The position numbers and the translations under genes are program-made. The notes below the pieces were generated by a model. It made no database searches. It saw only the letters and a list, made by a program, of their open reading frames with translations, and was not told the DNA's origin. Below are positions 12,249-23,445 of a stretch of 64,000 nt of DNA, one piece after another (positions within the stretch are counted from its first letter, which is position 1; each line of letters opens with the position of its first letter). Source of the DNA: Artemisia argyi (Eukaryota; Streptophyta; Magnoliopsida; Asterales; Asteraceae); contig CM060693.1 of NCBI GenBank assembly GCA_030686995.1, forward strand, positions 117,393,228 through 117,457,227. The letters are read 5' to 3'.

Positions 12249-13072
12249 AACTGTCATTGTTGGTGGAGCAGTCTGAGCATAGCCAGAAACGGGATGACCA
12301 CTTTGTGGAGGAAAGCCACCAGGTCCTGGAGCAGAGTGATTGTATCCATTATTAGCAGGGTACTGAGTGTACACTTGTTGAGCTGGTGCATTTGGACCAC
12401 TTGATGCATAAGGGTAAGGCTGTTGAGCTGGTGCATTTGGACCATTTGGACCTTGATAGGGAACATCTGGTCTGGGCTGGCCATAAGGTTGAGGATAAGG
12501 ACCCTGTTGTAGGGTGTTGTATGCGGGTGGCTTACCGTACTGACCCTGCTGCGCATAACCTTGCTGGTAAGCTGAAGGTGGATGTTGGGCGGGTCCCTGG
12601 TTGTCATACTTGGGTTCACCATAACCATGACTATAACCCTGAGACGCACTCTGTGAGTAGGGAGGTGGTTGCTGCCCATAATCTGGACCTTGAGGCTGTC
12701 CATAATTGTAATTTGCTTGAGAAGGGGGTGAACCCATGGGACCAGGACCAGGACCAGGACCAGAAGCATGATGCATAGGGGTTGGTCGAAAGGAGCAGGT
12801 GCATACCCCCTTGCCCATTGTAGTAATCAGGAAGGCCCCTACATGTTTGTTGGTGTCATTTGATCCCAACCAACATTGTTTCTGGAAGGTGGTTGTTGTG
12901 GAGGATAGTTTCGATATCCCTGTGAGAAATTTGGTGAATATGGTCCTCTCTGTGGATAGTCATTCCCAGTCAGGTGTGAAGGATGGCTACGTGGTCCCCA
13001 CTGAGAACTAGGTCCACCTGAACGAAAAATCTGCTGGTTGTAACCACTTGCTGGGACTCTTGGCCTTGTTGG
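12249..13072 (-). pseudogene. C-terminal tail of a KH-domain (FUBP-like) RNA-binding protein
   Basis: Minus-strand sequence encodes the Gly/Pro/Gln/Tyr-rich tail typical of plant KH-domain proteins related to far-upstream-element-binding proteins. It begins at an AG acceptor (13073-13074) with TRPRVPASGYNQQIFRSGG, continues with repeated YPQ, YGQP and GPNAPAQQ blocks and a (GP)4 run near 12735-12765, and ends TAPPTMTVL. An in-frame TAG lies at 12839-12841, and compensating indels occur around 12780-12835, so the frame is broken. No KH domain exon is present upstream. The last codons and stop coincide with the start of the sulfate transporter STAS exon, so this end of the open frame is a junction artefact, not the native C-terminus. 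The antisense + strand open frames here are shadows. Confidence 0.7.
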
Positions 13073-13189
13073 CTGATCAACAAAATCATCAAAAAAATAT
13101 GAAGAAAAGATACAAGTCAGCATCATCTCGTTTTTAATTTTAACAAGGCAAAACACTAAATTAACAATCAACAAAAGAAAAAAAATAAT

Positions 13190-13231
13190 AAAAATAAATA
13201 AACAAATAAATAAATAAATTAATAAATAAAT
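13190..13231. repeat. (AAAT)n-type microsatellite
   Basis: A run of AAAT/AAAC tetranucleotides upstream of the KH-protein exon on its intron side. No coding meaning. Confidence 0.8.
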
Positions 13232-13406
13232 ACTACACATAACATAGATAAACAGACAGCAAATACATCAATAAGAAATGTAACTGTTGTACCACGCATA
13301 ACAAAGATTGAAGTTAAAAATCAGTAACAAGAGACGTCTGGATACAGAAGAAACAAGTTTAACAAAATTACATGCTAATCTCGATACGTTTTACAGAGAC
13401 AAAGTA

Positions 13407-13880
13407 GAACCGTCGGCATATTTACATAATTCTGAAAGCTTAGATCATTTGATGGCAGTGATTAGTATAATTAGCAAACAAATAATTACATCTGAATCTC
13501 ATATTTTCAATCTCGTTAAACTATAAGATCTATGTGAATCACAAGTACCACATTCTTTCAAAGCACATATATCCATTCCGAAAACCATTACATGTAACGG
13601 CACTTAAAGATACTGAACTAGACGCAAGATGTGCAGGAGAATGGTAAGCTAAACCCCTCAGCATATTTACATAATTCTATGATTTCAGATTATTTGATGG
13701 CAGTGTTCAGTACAATTAAATAAGAAAATAGTTTATATCTGTATCTTCTGTCTTCTCATTTGTTAGCTATAAGATCCAAGTGAAACATAAGTACCACACA
13801 TGATTTATATTTAAATCGCATATACCCTACATGTACTATCACTGAAGACTAAATTAGACATAAAATGTGAAGGGGGTATA
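13407..13880. repeat. Diverged tandem duplication of ~240 bp
   Basis: Two consecutive copies, about 13407-13645 and 13655-13880, share GCATATTTACATAATTCT, then TTATTTGATGGCAGTG, TATAAGATC, and blocks around AAGTACCACA and ACATGTA. They differ by many substitutions and small indels, so the duplication is old. The sequence is non-coding and lies in the sulfate-transporter region. The stretch 13881-14469 shows nothing I can name. Confidence 0.65.
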
Positions 13881-15379
13881 TCAAGGAGTGCACAAGCTGG
13901 AGCATCTGACCAATAGAGACAGGGGAACTGGTGAGCAGCATGACTTATGTGGGTACAATAAAATATTTAAACAAACATCACTACAACACCCTAAAACTAG
14001 CCATAGATGATTAAGGGCGCCTTAATTAGAAACAAGAGCATGTAGTACTAGATCAATCATTGTCAATATCAGGAGATGACCTATTCAAGCATCAGGAAAA
14101 CTTAAATTCAGACAAGCAAATTTTCAGCACTGCATCTCTTAAAATCAAAAGACTTGAGAACTTTGCAACTTGTACATCTCTGTGCATTAAGGATTCATAC
14201 ACCATACCTTTCTTGTAAATTAGTAGAATTGGCAAAGTAGATAGGAGCCTCGACACTAAGTATTACAAAACAAGGAAGCCTTCTTGCTTCTCTGTATTCA
14301 CATTTTGGTAAATTTGAGTCCCTAGAATGTTTCCTAAAACACCCGTGTTTGGTCTTGTGAGATGCAATAGAATCTTGAAAACCGACACCCCAACCTATTT
14401 TGAAACAAAGGGCTACGTTAGCCCAAGTATAAATAACCTAAAAGAAGTAAGTCATGTATGAAAGCTTACCGCAATTGCAAGACCAATGGGGACTGAAATC
14501 ATGAGAAAACCAAAGAAGAAGATAAACAGGCCAGGAAATCGAGTTTGTCAACTTTCCATAATCGAATTGCACCCTCGTAGTCGATTAGCCCAATCACAGC
14601 AGTTATGATAATTGCAGCCAAAATGAGATTAGGGGTGTAAGTGAAAGAGAGGCATCAAAAACAAGAGTGTAACTAGCACGGTTGATGCCGTTATTATGTT
14701 TGAAACAACGGTTTTAGCCCCAGCATTGGCATTCACAGCAGATCGTGAAAATGAGCCTGCAAATATTATTATAAATCTTTAAACAAATACACAGAGATAA
14801 TACATTAAGATTATGAATAATAATTATTGCTAACAATTGGTTACCTGTAGTCACGTAGCAAGAGGAACAAGAACCAGCCATATTCTGAAGACCAATGGCT
14901 ATCATTTCTTTGTTGCCATCGACTTGGTAATCATTCAAAGCAGCAAATGTTCTTCCTACTGCAATCCCTTCCTGCAATTTATCCATATAATCAGTTTCCA
15001 ATCAAATGTAACGTGGAGTTGGATAGTACAGCCTAACTGTGCATGAAACTTACGGTGAGAGATAATATTCCAGTTATGATGCCAGTCTTGATAGCAAGAC
15101 CAAGATATTTTCCATGAAAGTAGAGCATGTTTGATGATGGTGGGTTCAAGCCTTTTTTCAAATGACCAATCTAGAAAACAATAAAAAAAAAATCAATAAG
15201 ATTTACAATTAAGAATGTCAACAAAGCACCTCAATCTTTAATAATCTTGAGCAACGGGCCTTACTGTTGCAATGCTATGAAGCTTTTGATCTGAAGAGAA
15301 TGACTAAAAGGGTCGATAGGATGACCGAGACCAATGGAGCTGCTGCTGATACCCAAAAGAGCTTTGGTTTTCGCATGCC

Positions 15380-16443
15380 CTGCATGAATTAGTTGTGTTA
15401 TTAATAACCAGAAATGCTATAATATGTAGTATGTATGGGAATTTCAGATATGCTTTATGTTTAGGTGCTACAAATGCTAAATGAGAATATAATTATAAGC
15501 ATGCAAGGAAGAATGCTTACAACATGTCTTGTGGCCAACAAAAAGCTAAGGTTCAAGCCTTTTTCATGTCAAATAAGCATGACCTATAACTTAAATAAGG
15601 TTCACAAAATTATGGGCGTTTACTTCTAATTTAGACCTTTTTAACCCACCACAATAGATGTTCTAAGAATCCTAGTGACGACTTTAAGTACACGCAAAGT
15701 GTTGAACCACATAAATACCATGTTTGAATTTTACATTTTAAACCTAGGACAACCAAAGAATATGAGGCCTTGGCTACAGAATCTGGATTTGCTTCTTCAA
15801 AAATTGTTTTCGGAATTAATTTTTATTCAATAATGGAATTCTACAAGTAGATTTAAATGCAACAATTATCATACTGTCATCAAAATTAAATTTGCACATT
15901 CAATGAGTCTGATGGTAATTTTGACACATTTACTTATGAATGAGTCACTTTGGGGCATAAAATACAGCTAGAAGAGAAAATTCCCTATATGGTCATAGTT
16001 TTGACCAAAATGGAAAGACGTAAATTGTTTTGTATGCTTTGTGGACCAAGTGGTTGAAATATGACCATATAGATAACTTTCTCAGATGAACGGGAACAAG
16101 TCAAAATGGGTCGAATGGGCTCAAAGACACCCAAAGTTTATTTTCAGTGATACAAGTATACAACCTCCTGAATCGTTAACTGTACGTTTTGCTATGATTG
16201 AATTGTTATTGTAACAAAATACATGGCATTGATTATTTTGTGAAAAAATTAATAATGGACAAAAGGTTTGGTCAACTAACCTGGCACAACCTGTTTTGTC
16301 CATGCTTAAGAATGACCCGTTTCAACCGTAACTCTTATTGACCCGTTACCCACCCGGAAAGTCCCTTGTGCCAACTATACATTTGGCCTTAAAAGTCAAT
16401 GATTATTTGTATACATTATTATAGCTAGAAAACAAACTTGCAG
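15380..16443. other. Non-coding stretch with GGGTC/GACCC words
   Basis: No gene recognised. The segment 16095-16360 is bounded by GGGTCGAATGGG and by TGACCCGTTTCAACC and TTGACCCGTTACCCACCC. Similar words occur near 1300-1500, 2105-2150, 6240-6290 and 10280-10470, so this may be a dispersed, decayed repeat family of introns. Confidence 0.35.
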
Positions 16444-16827
16444 GCTCATGAAGGTTCATCAGAATAAGACGAAAAGAAACTTTGCAAACTGATTGATTTC
16501 CAAAAGCTCTCGCCCGAAGCTGGAGCACATGCTGCACAAAATGAACGTCTTACACTCCAATCAATAGTCAAAGTCTTCTACATTAAGCAACTAAGACTTA
16601 GAAACATGTTATACTGTTCTGAGCTCAGTGATAACCCAAAACCACAACTCCACCACCAATCATAGCGGATCAATAGTGGTGCTCTTAGTGCAGCAATGTC
16701 ACCAAAAGATAACTATGCATCATTAAGACGAGAAAAACGGGAGTTGGCTCGGCTAAGAATGAGATTAAATGATTTGGAGAAAGAACATGTGTTCATGAAG
16801 AAGAATATGGAGAAGAGTAACTCAAGG
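16444..16827 (+). pseudogene. NPH3/RPT2-type BTB protein, C-terminal fragment
   Basis: After an AG acceptor the + strand encodes the end of an NPH3 domain (KKLCKLIDFQKLSPEAGAHA, then AQNERLTLQSIVKVFYIKQL) and the following helix REKRELARLRMRLNDLEKEH and MEKSNSR. NPH3/RPT2/NPY proteins are plasma-membrane signalling adaptors for phototropins or polar auxin transport. In-frame stops occur at 16465-16467 (TAA) and 16663-16665 (TAG). The usual CMH motif preceding the NERLPLR block has become AHA. The BTB domain and most of the NPH3 domain are missing. A 17-base direct repeat (AAACAGCGGTTTTTCCA) follows at about 16839 and 16890. Confidence 0.75.
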
Positions 16828-17136
16828 GAATTACTCAAACAGCGGTTTTTCCAATGTCGGCATTCGTTTTGTCAAAAGGGGGACACAAACAGCGGTTTTT
16901 CCAAACTGTGTAACAACTGATACAAAAACGCCTAGTGTCTATTCTTATTAAATTACTCAATCACATTGTAAAGAGAGCTTACCAATCACGATGTCTCTTC
17001 TATTTTGTTCCTCTAAGTACATCAATTACCTGAATGTTAACCCAAAATCACAGCTTACTTAGTTTTCTATTGCCAATTCGCCATAAAATGGACTGTAAAA
17101 CAGAGTTTAGCTTTGATATGCATTAGTTGATATTAC

Positions 17137-17433
17137 CTTTGGGGGTTCTTTGCCTCCTTGAAATAGATGCCTAACATAAAAAAGACAAGGATCTATCTTA
17201 GCAGGTGCCTTATATTTTGGACATATGATATAAATCTCAACAGATGTCGAACGACTGGCAGATGGTTTATCCACCTCAACCTTTTCAAATAACTGCAAAG
17301 TGCAAGCGTATTTCAAGGTTAATAATATAGTCCATAAAAGGCGTACTAACCACATTAGCTTAATACCAAAAAAACAATTCAGTACCTGTCTAAGACAATA
17401 TAACACAGCACTGTAATCCCATGATGTAAAAAC
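17137..17433 (-). pseudogene. SPB1: SPB1/FtsJ-type rRNA 2'-O-methyltransferase, two exons
   Basis: Minus-strand exon 17433-17386 reads VFTSWDYSAVLYCLRQ, and exon 17292-17137 reads LFEKVEVDKPSASRSTSVEI, KYKAPAKIDP and FQGGKEPPK. These match the end of the FtsJ methyltransferase domain of nucleolar SPB1-type enzymes (K at the catalytic tail, then KPxASRSxSxEIY), which methylate pre-rRNA during 60S ribosome maturation. The intron 17293-17385 is GT-AG and in phase, and the exons are open. Substitutions at normally conserved sites (CPKYKAP, DPCLFYVRHLF) and the absence of the rest of an ~800-residue protein make it a fragment. Confidence 0.75.
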
Positions 17434-17587
17434 CTGTTACAGATTAAATATGTTGTCAAGTTAGTAAGAGTTGTATCACACTTTCAATGAGCAATTTTGG
17501 GTTTCTACTTTACACATTCACTGGCAATTTTGACCCGAACTTTGCGTCCCTCTTGCTTCCTTTTCACATCCCTCAAAACTCCATTAC

Positions 17588-17945
17588 ATATTCTTCACAC
17601 GAGAAGATACTCTAACTAAACTTAAATCCGTTAATAATGTTAAAACTTCATTACTTACTGAAAATCTTCACGCACAAAGATACTCTAACTAAACTTAAAT
17701 CCACTAATAATCTCAAAAGTTCATTCCTTCCTAATATTCTTCACATGCAAAGATACTCCAACTGAACTTAAATCCACTAATAATCTCAAAAGTTCATTCA
17801 TTCCTAATATTCTTCACATGTGAAGATACTCTAACTAAACTTAAATCCGCTAAAAACGTTAAAACTTCATTCCTTACTAATAAGGTTGAAACTTCATTAC
17901 TTGCTGACAATCTTCATGCGCGAAGATACTGTAACTAAACTTAAA
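17588..17945. repeat. Minisatellite, ~80-bp unit
   Basis: About five tandem units built on ATTCTTCACATGTGAAGATA, then CTCTAACTAAACTTAAATCC, GCTAATAATGTTAAAACTTC and ATTCCTTACTA. The palindrome is intact in one unit and mutated in the others (CACACGAG, CACGCACA, CACATGCA, CATGCGCG). It runs directly into the next array. Confidence 0.85.
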
Positions 17946-18848
17946 GCTACAAGACATATATTTTCACATGTTATGAAGTTCTTATAAAGCTACGAGACGT
18001 ATATTTTCACATGTGACGAAGTTGGTCACGCACCTTAAAAAGCTACAAGACGTATATTTTCACATGTGACGAAATTGTTCACATCTTAAAAAGGCTACGA
18101 GACATATATTTTCACATGTGAAGAAATTGTTCACATCTTAAAAATGCTACGAGACATATATTTTCACATGTGAAGAAATTGTTCACATCTTAAAAAGGCT
18201 ACGAGACATATATTTTTACATATGAAGAAACTTTTCACATGTCTTAAAAAGCTGTGACATATATTTTCACATGTGAAGAAATTGTTCGCACGTCCTAAAA
18301 AGCTACGAGACATAAATTTTCACATGTGACGAAGTTCTTAAAAAGCTACGAGACATAAATTTTCACATGTGACAAAGTTCTTAAAAAGCTACGAGACATA
18401 TATTTTCACATGTGAAGAAACTTTTCATATGTCTTAAAAAGCTGAGACATATATTTTCACATGTGAAGAAATTGTTCGCACATCCTAAAAAGCAACGAGA
18501 CCTAAATTTTCACATGTGATGAAGTTCTTAAAAAGCTTCGAGACATAAATTTTCACATGTGACGAAGTTCTTAAAAAGCTACGAGACATATATTTTCACA
18601 TGTGAAGAAACTTTTCATATGTCTTAAAAAGCTGAGACATATATTTTCACATGTGAAGAAATTGTTCGCACATCCTAAAAAGCAACGAGACCTAAATTTT
18701 CACATGTGATGAAGTTCTTAAAAAGCTTCGAGACATAAATTTTCACATGTGACGAAGTTCTTAAAAAGCTACGAGACATATATTTTCACATGTGATGAAG
18801 TTCTTAAAAAGCTACAAGACGTATATTTTCACATGTGACTAGGTTCCT
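17946..18848. repeat. Minisatellite, 43-53-bp units with TTTTCACATGTGA, higher-order structure
   Basis: Nineteen tandem units of the form ATATTTTCACATGTGAAGAA followed by a spacer ending TTAAAAAGCTACGAGACAT. There are short (about 43 bp) and long (about 51 bp) spacer forms. Units 18400-18589 and 18590-18779 form two four-unit blocks with an exact 190-bp period and no difference that I could see, evidence of recent amplification. The palindrome CACATGTG is retained in nearly every unit. Confidence 0.9.
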
Positions 18849-19554
18849 CACACTTCTTATAATACTTGAAGTTGTAAATGTGCTTATTGAAGCCGTTCAC
18901 CTATACCTTTATTGAGTGAAAACTAAATCTATAGATAAGAAATCATAACCGTAAGTACTATCAAGACTACTAAAACAATGAATCAGCAAATAAAATTCAT
19001 AGCTTACGCAATATTGGTTCTGGCATTTCATCAAACAGTTGATATGCATTGTAAACTTGAATCATTCACATGTGACTTATTTACAATTTAAACAATGATA
19101 ATAACTTCAAACACATAATAATTCAGAATTCTACAATAAAATTTTATCAAAATAACAAAATTAATAGTTACTTGAAACTTTTGTGTATTATGATTTGAAA
19201 AGTTCATCTTCTTCAAGAATCTCAGCTTCAGTTGACCTAATTCCATTAACATCTTCTTCACTCATATTTGTCGAATTGTATGTTTTGTATGATCGATTAT
19301 GATTTCGGTCGTGATTACGGTGGCGATTCCTGTAGTAGACGGTGGTTTGATCGGGCGGCGTAGTGGTGGTTTGATCGGGCGGTGTAGTGGTTGTTTGAAC
19401 GACGGTGGTTAGGGCGGCGTAGTGGTGGTTTGATTAGTGGTGTAGTGGTTTGAACGACGTAGTTATAACCGGAGATTGTTGAAGGTATTTATAATCAGAG
19501 AGAATGAACTGTTTTCACGTGAAAATGTGTGGGATGTGTGTGTTTTAATATATA
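18849..19554. other. Non-coding stretch with G-rich repeat
   Basis: No gene recognised. A lone TTCACATGTGA-like word occurs near 19065. The segment 19320-19460 is a purine-rich imperfect repeat (GGCGGCGTAGTGGTGGTTTG and variants). It could be old 5' leader sequence of an unidentified gene on the minus strand, but I cannot support that. Confidence 0.4.
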
Positions 19555-19804
19555 CTAGAAAGGTGCCCGCGCGATGCGGGGGCGGATTATTGGGGTGAAG
19601 AGGAGGGAGGTGGGGTGGTGGAAAGTGGTTGTTGGGGTGGTTGTTGAAGTAGTTATAAATTGTTAAGGGTGGTTGTTGAAGTGGTTATAAATTGTGGGGG
19701 TGATTGTTAGGGGTGGTTGTTTTCATAATTAGTAAGTAAAAGTCTGAATTTTTAAGCCTTTCTAATTATAGAATAATCCCAAATACATTATATAGTAGTA
19801 TAGA
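19555..19804 (-). mobile_element. Non-autonomous Helitron, 250 bp
   Basis: On the minus strand the element starts TCTATACTACTATATAATG (19804 downwards) and ends with the hairpin CCCGCATCGCGCGGG, an 11-base spacer, and CTAG (19558-19555). The flanking bases are A before TC and T after CTAG, i.e. insertion between A and T. All four Helitron hallmarks are present: 5' TC, 3' hairpin, CTAG end and AT target without duplication. The interior has GGTGGTTGTTGGGG-type repeats and no coding sequence. It must have been moved by Rep/helicase supplied in trans. Confidence 0.8.
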
Positions 19805-19968
19805 TATTAGGTGTAAGGATGGTAATTACCAAAATACCCTTGTTTAGTATATAGTTAGTGCAAATGATGGATTAATTTTAGCCATTAGATCTAAAAAAAT
19901 GAGGGATTAGATGGATGGCTAGGATCTCTTCTCGCGTTCTCACAAAAATTAGATTTCTCACATGAATG

Positions 19969-19972
<4 letters not shown>

Positions 19973-20034
<62 letters not shown>
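19973..20034. repeat. (TA)n microsatellite
   Basis: TA run between a segment ending CACATGAATGACCC (19805-19972, perhaps a decayed transposon end) and the hairpin at 20044. It marks the approximate left edge of the MULE region. Confidence 0.9.
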
Positions 20035-20036
<2 letters not shown>

Positions 20037-20043
20037 TTGGTTC

Positions 20044-20101
20044 ATCAAACATAAAAAAAATCAATTATACGCATCGTTAATTGATTTTTTTTATGTTTGA
20101 T
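20044..20101. repeat. Perfect 24-bp inverted repeat (hairpin)
   Basis: Arms 20044-20067 (ATCAAACATAAAAAAAATCA plus ATTA) and 20078-20101 are exact reverse complements around a 10-base loop. It lies at the presumed left margin of the MULE region and may be part of its terminal structure. Confidence 0.85.
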
Positions 20102-20269
20102 CGGTTAACTTTCATTAAACATTCAATTTATGTGATTTTAAAAACGTTTATATGATTTTGTACCAATTTTTTTCTGGTTCATTATTGTTTATGTGATTTC
20201 AGAACCTATTAGTGTGATTTATAGTTATTTATGGTGATTATTGTGGTATTGTTCAGAACCGATTAGTGT

Positions 20270-20361
20270 GATTTATGTGATGAATAAATTTGATGAATAG
20301 GATAATGAAAATTTTTGTGTTATTATACTGATGCACTAATTTTAAAGTTTATTGTTATCAG

Positions 20362-20409
<48 letters not shown>

Positions 20410-20870
20410 ATGCTGATGCACTAATTTTATAGTATGTTTATGTGATGATAGTTCTTACATAATGCATAATTTAATTTATTATGATATCTGATTTTATATG
20501 CTGTTTATGTGATGAATAATTATGACGAATAAAATAATGAAAAAAATGTGTGATTATACTGATGCACTAATTGTTTAGTTTATTATTTTCATACGTCAAA
20601 AATATATATATATATATAAATTTATATACTGATGCACTAATTTTGTATACTAATGCAATAATTTTATTTAATATGCTATCGGATTTTATATACTGGTTAT
20701 GTGATGAATGAATTTGACGAAGAAAATAATGAAAAAAATAATAATAATTTGTGATTATACTGATGCACTAATTTTCTAGTTTATTATTATCAGATGTCAA
20801 AAATATATGTATATAAATATATATACTGATGCACTAATTTTATATACTGATGCACTAATTGAATTTATTA
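20270..20870. repeat. Imperfect subterminal tandem repeats (~190-235 bp)
   Basis: Three diverged copies starting near 20273, 20507 and 20698 share TTATGTGATGAAT, AATTTGACGAA, ATAATGAAAAAAAT, ATTATACTGATGCACTAATT and TTATTATCAGATGTCAAAAA. Two contain A- or AT-rich expansions, including about 40 A at 20365-20406. Repeats of this kind next to a transposase gene are typical of MULE subterminal regions. The interval 20871-21069 continues with the same AT-rich character. Confidence 0.7.
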
Positions 20871-22023
20871 TGATATTTGTTTGTTATATTCTGTATTCTG
20901 TATATTATGTACGCTGTTGCACTATTTTTTAACATTATGTGTTTCTGTTATACATTATTATGCTGTATATTATGCATGTTGATGCACTATTATTATACTT
21001 GATGCTATGTTTATTATGTTGATTCAATTAATTATATTTTAATATACGTTTTTTATTTTTATTTTACAGGTTTCATTGCTAGTTCTAGTTTTACTCAGAA
21101 TCCTAGTTGTAGTTCATCTAGTGTTGATAGCATTGGTGACGTGGGTGTTAGTTTAGGCAATTATAGAACATGGATTCCTAGTGTAGGTGTTGCTGATACA
21201 CCTACCAAAGGGACTATATTTGGTTCGGTTTCTCAGGCGTACAATTTCTATAGACAATATGCGAAGATGTCAGGTTTTGACATCAAGTTAGGAACCGAAT
21301 GTAGGGATGATTTAAGTGGTATACCAAGCATTAAGTATTTCAGTTGTAGGAAAAGTGGAAAGAAGAGAGAATCGAAGTATGATAAGCATAAATCAGATTA
21401 CGAGGGTGAAAAACGTGTTAAGTGTAAAGGTAATTCTGTTGACAAAGGGAAAGCTATTGATTTGTCTCAAGTTGGCGACTCTTTTATTAAAAAACCATTT
21501 AGGAAAAACACTTCGTGTAAGACCGACTGTCCGGCTTCAATGAGGATTAGGAAGGTTGAGGGAGATGTTTATGAGGTTTATTGGTTTGTGGCGTAACATA
21601 ACCATCCTCTTGTGTCACAACATGATATGCAATTTTTGATGAATTCAAGAGACTTGGGATTCTTAAAACAGCGATTTATTATGGAAGTTTCAAACGCTAA
21701 TGTTGGATCGGTGAAAGCATTTAAGCTGATAAAGGAGATGAATGGTGGATTTGAGAATGTTGGAGTGACGGCTGTAGATTGCAAGAACTTTCGCCGTGAT
21801 ATGAATTTGTTTATCGGAGACCGTGATGCTCAAATGGCGGTAGAGAAGTTTCAGAATTTGGAGATGCACTATGAAGGTTTTTCTATGGACTACTACATGG
21901 ATGAAGGGGACGCGTTGAGTGGATTATTCTGGGCAGACAATGCTGCAAAGTTAAACTATAAGCGTTTTGGAGATATCCTGTCTTTTGATGCCACGTTTAG
22001 ATCTAACAAGTAATGTTTTTTTA

Positions 22024-22025
<2 letters not shown>

Positions 22026-22104
<79 letters not shown>
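22026..22104. repeat. (TA)n inside transposase intron 1
   Basis: Uninterrupted TA run within the 181-bp intron 22010-22190. The same intron carries two TGATGCAC words just before its acceptor. Confidence 0.95.
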
Positions 22105-22114
<10 letters not shown>

Positions 22115-22740
22115 GTATATACTCACTGAGGCACCTTTTTTGTTCAATACTGATGCACTTTTTTACTCACTGATGCACCTTTTTTTACAGGCACAAGATG
22201 GTTTTTGTACCGTTCACTGGTATAGATAACCACAACCATTCGGTGACATTTGGAGCTGGACTTCTATCTGATGAAACGATATCTTCATACAAGTGGCTTC
22301 TTCAGGCGTTTCAAAAGGCTTTTGGTTCTGACCCACAAGTTATTGTTACTGACCAAGACCCGTCGATGAAGCAAGCGATTGCTGATGTTTTCCCGAATAC
22401 TCGCCATCGTTTGTGCATGTGGCACATTATGTAGAAGGTCACTACTAAGGTATATTTATAATAATTGTGACATTTTTTTTTTTAATTTTGTTGCATTAAT
22501 TTTATAATACTGATGCACTTTTATAATAACATAAAAAACATCAACATTATAGCAAAACAATTGTTTTTAAAAAAAACATGGGTGCTTGCTATTCATGTTA
22601 CAAATGTACATCATGTCGATTTTGTACATGTTTTTTTTTTCTTAAAATTGTTGTTTTAATCAGTGATTTTTGTTATAATGTTGTATTAATTTTATGATAC
22701 TGATGCACTAATATGTAACACTGATGCACTTTTTTTTCAT

Positions 22741-22771
<31 letters not shown>

Positions 22772-22776
22772 TTTTT
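22741..22776. repeat. (TTTA)n inside transposase intron 2
   Basis: Tetranucleotide run forming most of the pyrimidine-rich tract before the acceptor at 22784. Confidence 0.9.
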
Positions 22777-23375
22777 TATTACAGGTTGGTTCTGGTATTT
22801 ATAAGAACTCAGATTTCAAGCGAAGGCTTTGTTGGATAGTTTGGAATGACCAAATTTCACCTAGTGTATTTGAAGAGGAATGGGCGAGTATTATTGCGGA
22901 TTTTGATCTGAGTGAAAACAAGTGGTTGTCTGATATTTTTGAAATGAGGGTTAGATGGATTCCAGCTTTTCTAAGAGACGAAGACATGTCTGGACTTATG
23001 CGTACTACTTGAAGATCTGAATCTGAAAATCATTTCTTTGGAAGGTTTACAAATCCACACCTTACGTTGGTTGAGTTTCTTAGCCATTTTGAAATTGCTA
23101 TGGATTCGCAGCGGTACATTCAGCGGAAGAATGATCATGAATCTCGTTACAATACACCTGAATACCGTACTGAGTTGAAATTGGAGAAGGATGCTGCTGA
23201 GCTGTACTCGTTGAGTGTGTTTTTTGATGTTTAAGATGAGCTTGTTTCTTCTATTGTCCATTGCTTATCTCTCAACATTGAAGAAATTGGGTTGTTTGTA
23301 AAATACTTTATTCGTGATAATGAGGTTAAAACGTGGAAGGACAAGAATTCGTCCGAAGTGTATGAGGTATGTTTG

Positions 23376-23377
<2 letters not shown>

Positions 23378-23439
<62 letters not shown>
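23378..23439. repeat. (TA)n inside transposase intron 3
   Basis: TA run a few bases downstream of the donor at 23367. Confidence 0.95.

Positions 23440-23445
<6 letters not shown>

Larger units (their letters stand above)
11818..15379 (-). pseudogene. Sulfate transporter (SULTR) pseudogene, interrupted by a KH-gene piece
   Basis: Minus-strand exons of a plant SLC26-type H+/sulfate symporter. 15379-15265: MRKPKLFWVSAAAPLVSV, frameshifted near its end. 15170-15054: IGHLKKGLNPPSSNM to IKTGIITGILSLT. 14971-14845: EGIAVGRTFAALNDYQVDGN and NMAGSCSSCYVTT. 14756-14470: GSFSRSAVNANAGAKTV to [13 protein letters not shown] and IGLAIA, with an inserted T in the HYTPN region and a gap after LAC. The STAS domain follows: about 12250-12219 (SSLKCVIIDMT), 12120-12044 (VTGIDTSGLAIVKELKKILE) and 11958-11818 (LALSNPGAVMEKLHQSN, FGLDGVYLTVDEA, stop). 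N-terminal helices and about 150 residues before STAS are missing. One acceptor (before VTGIDTSG) is lost. In the gap sits a KH-protein tail on the same strand. Confidence 0.85.

Noticed and set aside
12386..13011. + strand open frames opposite the KH-protein tail
   Set aside because: Antisense shadows of a Gly/Pro/Gln-rich minus-strand exon; no recognisable protein.
17588..18848. Regular repeats with similar spacing resembling a CRISPR array
   Set aside because: Spacers are themselves repeated, units are palindromic minisatellites, and the genome is a plant's.
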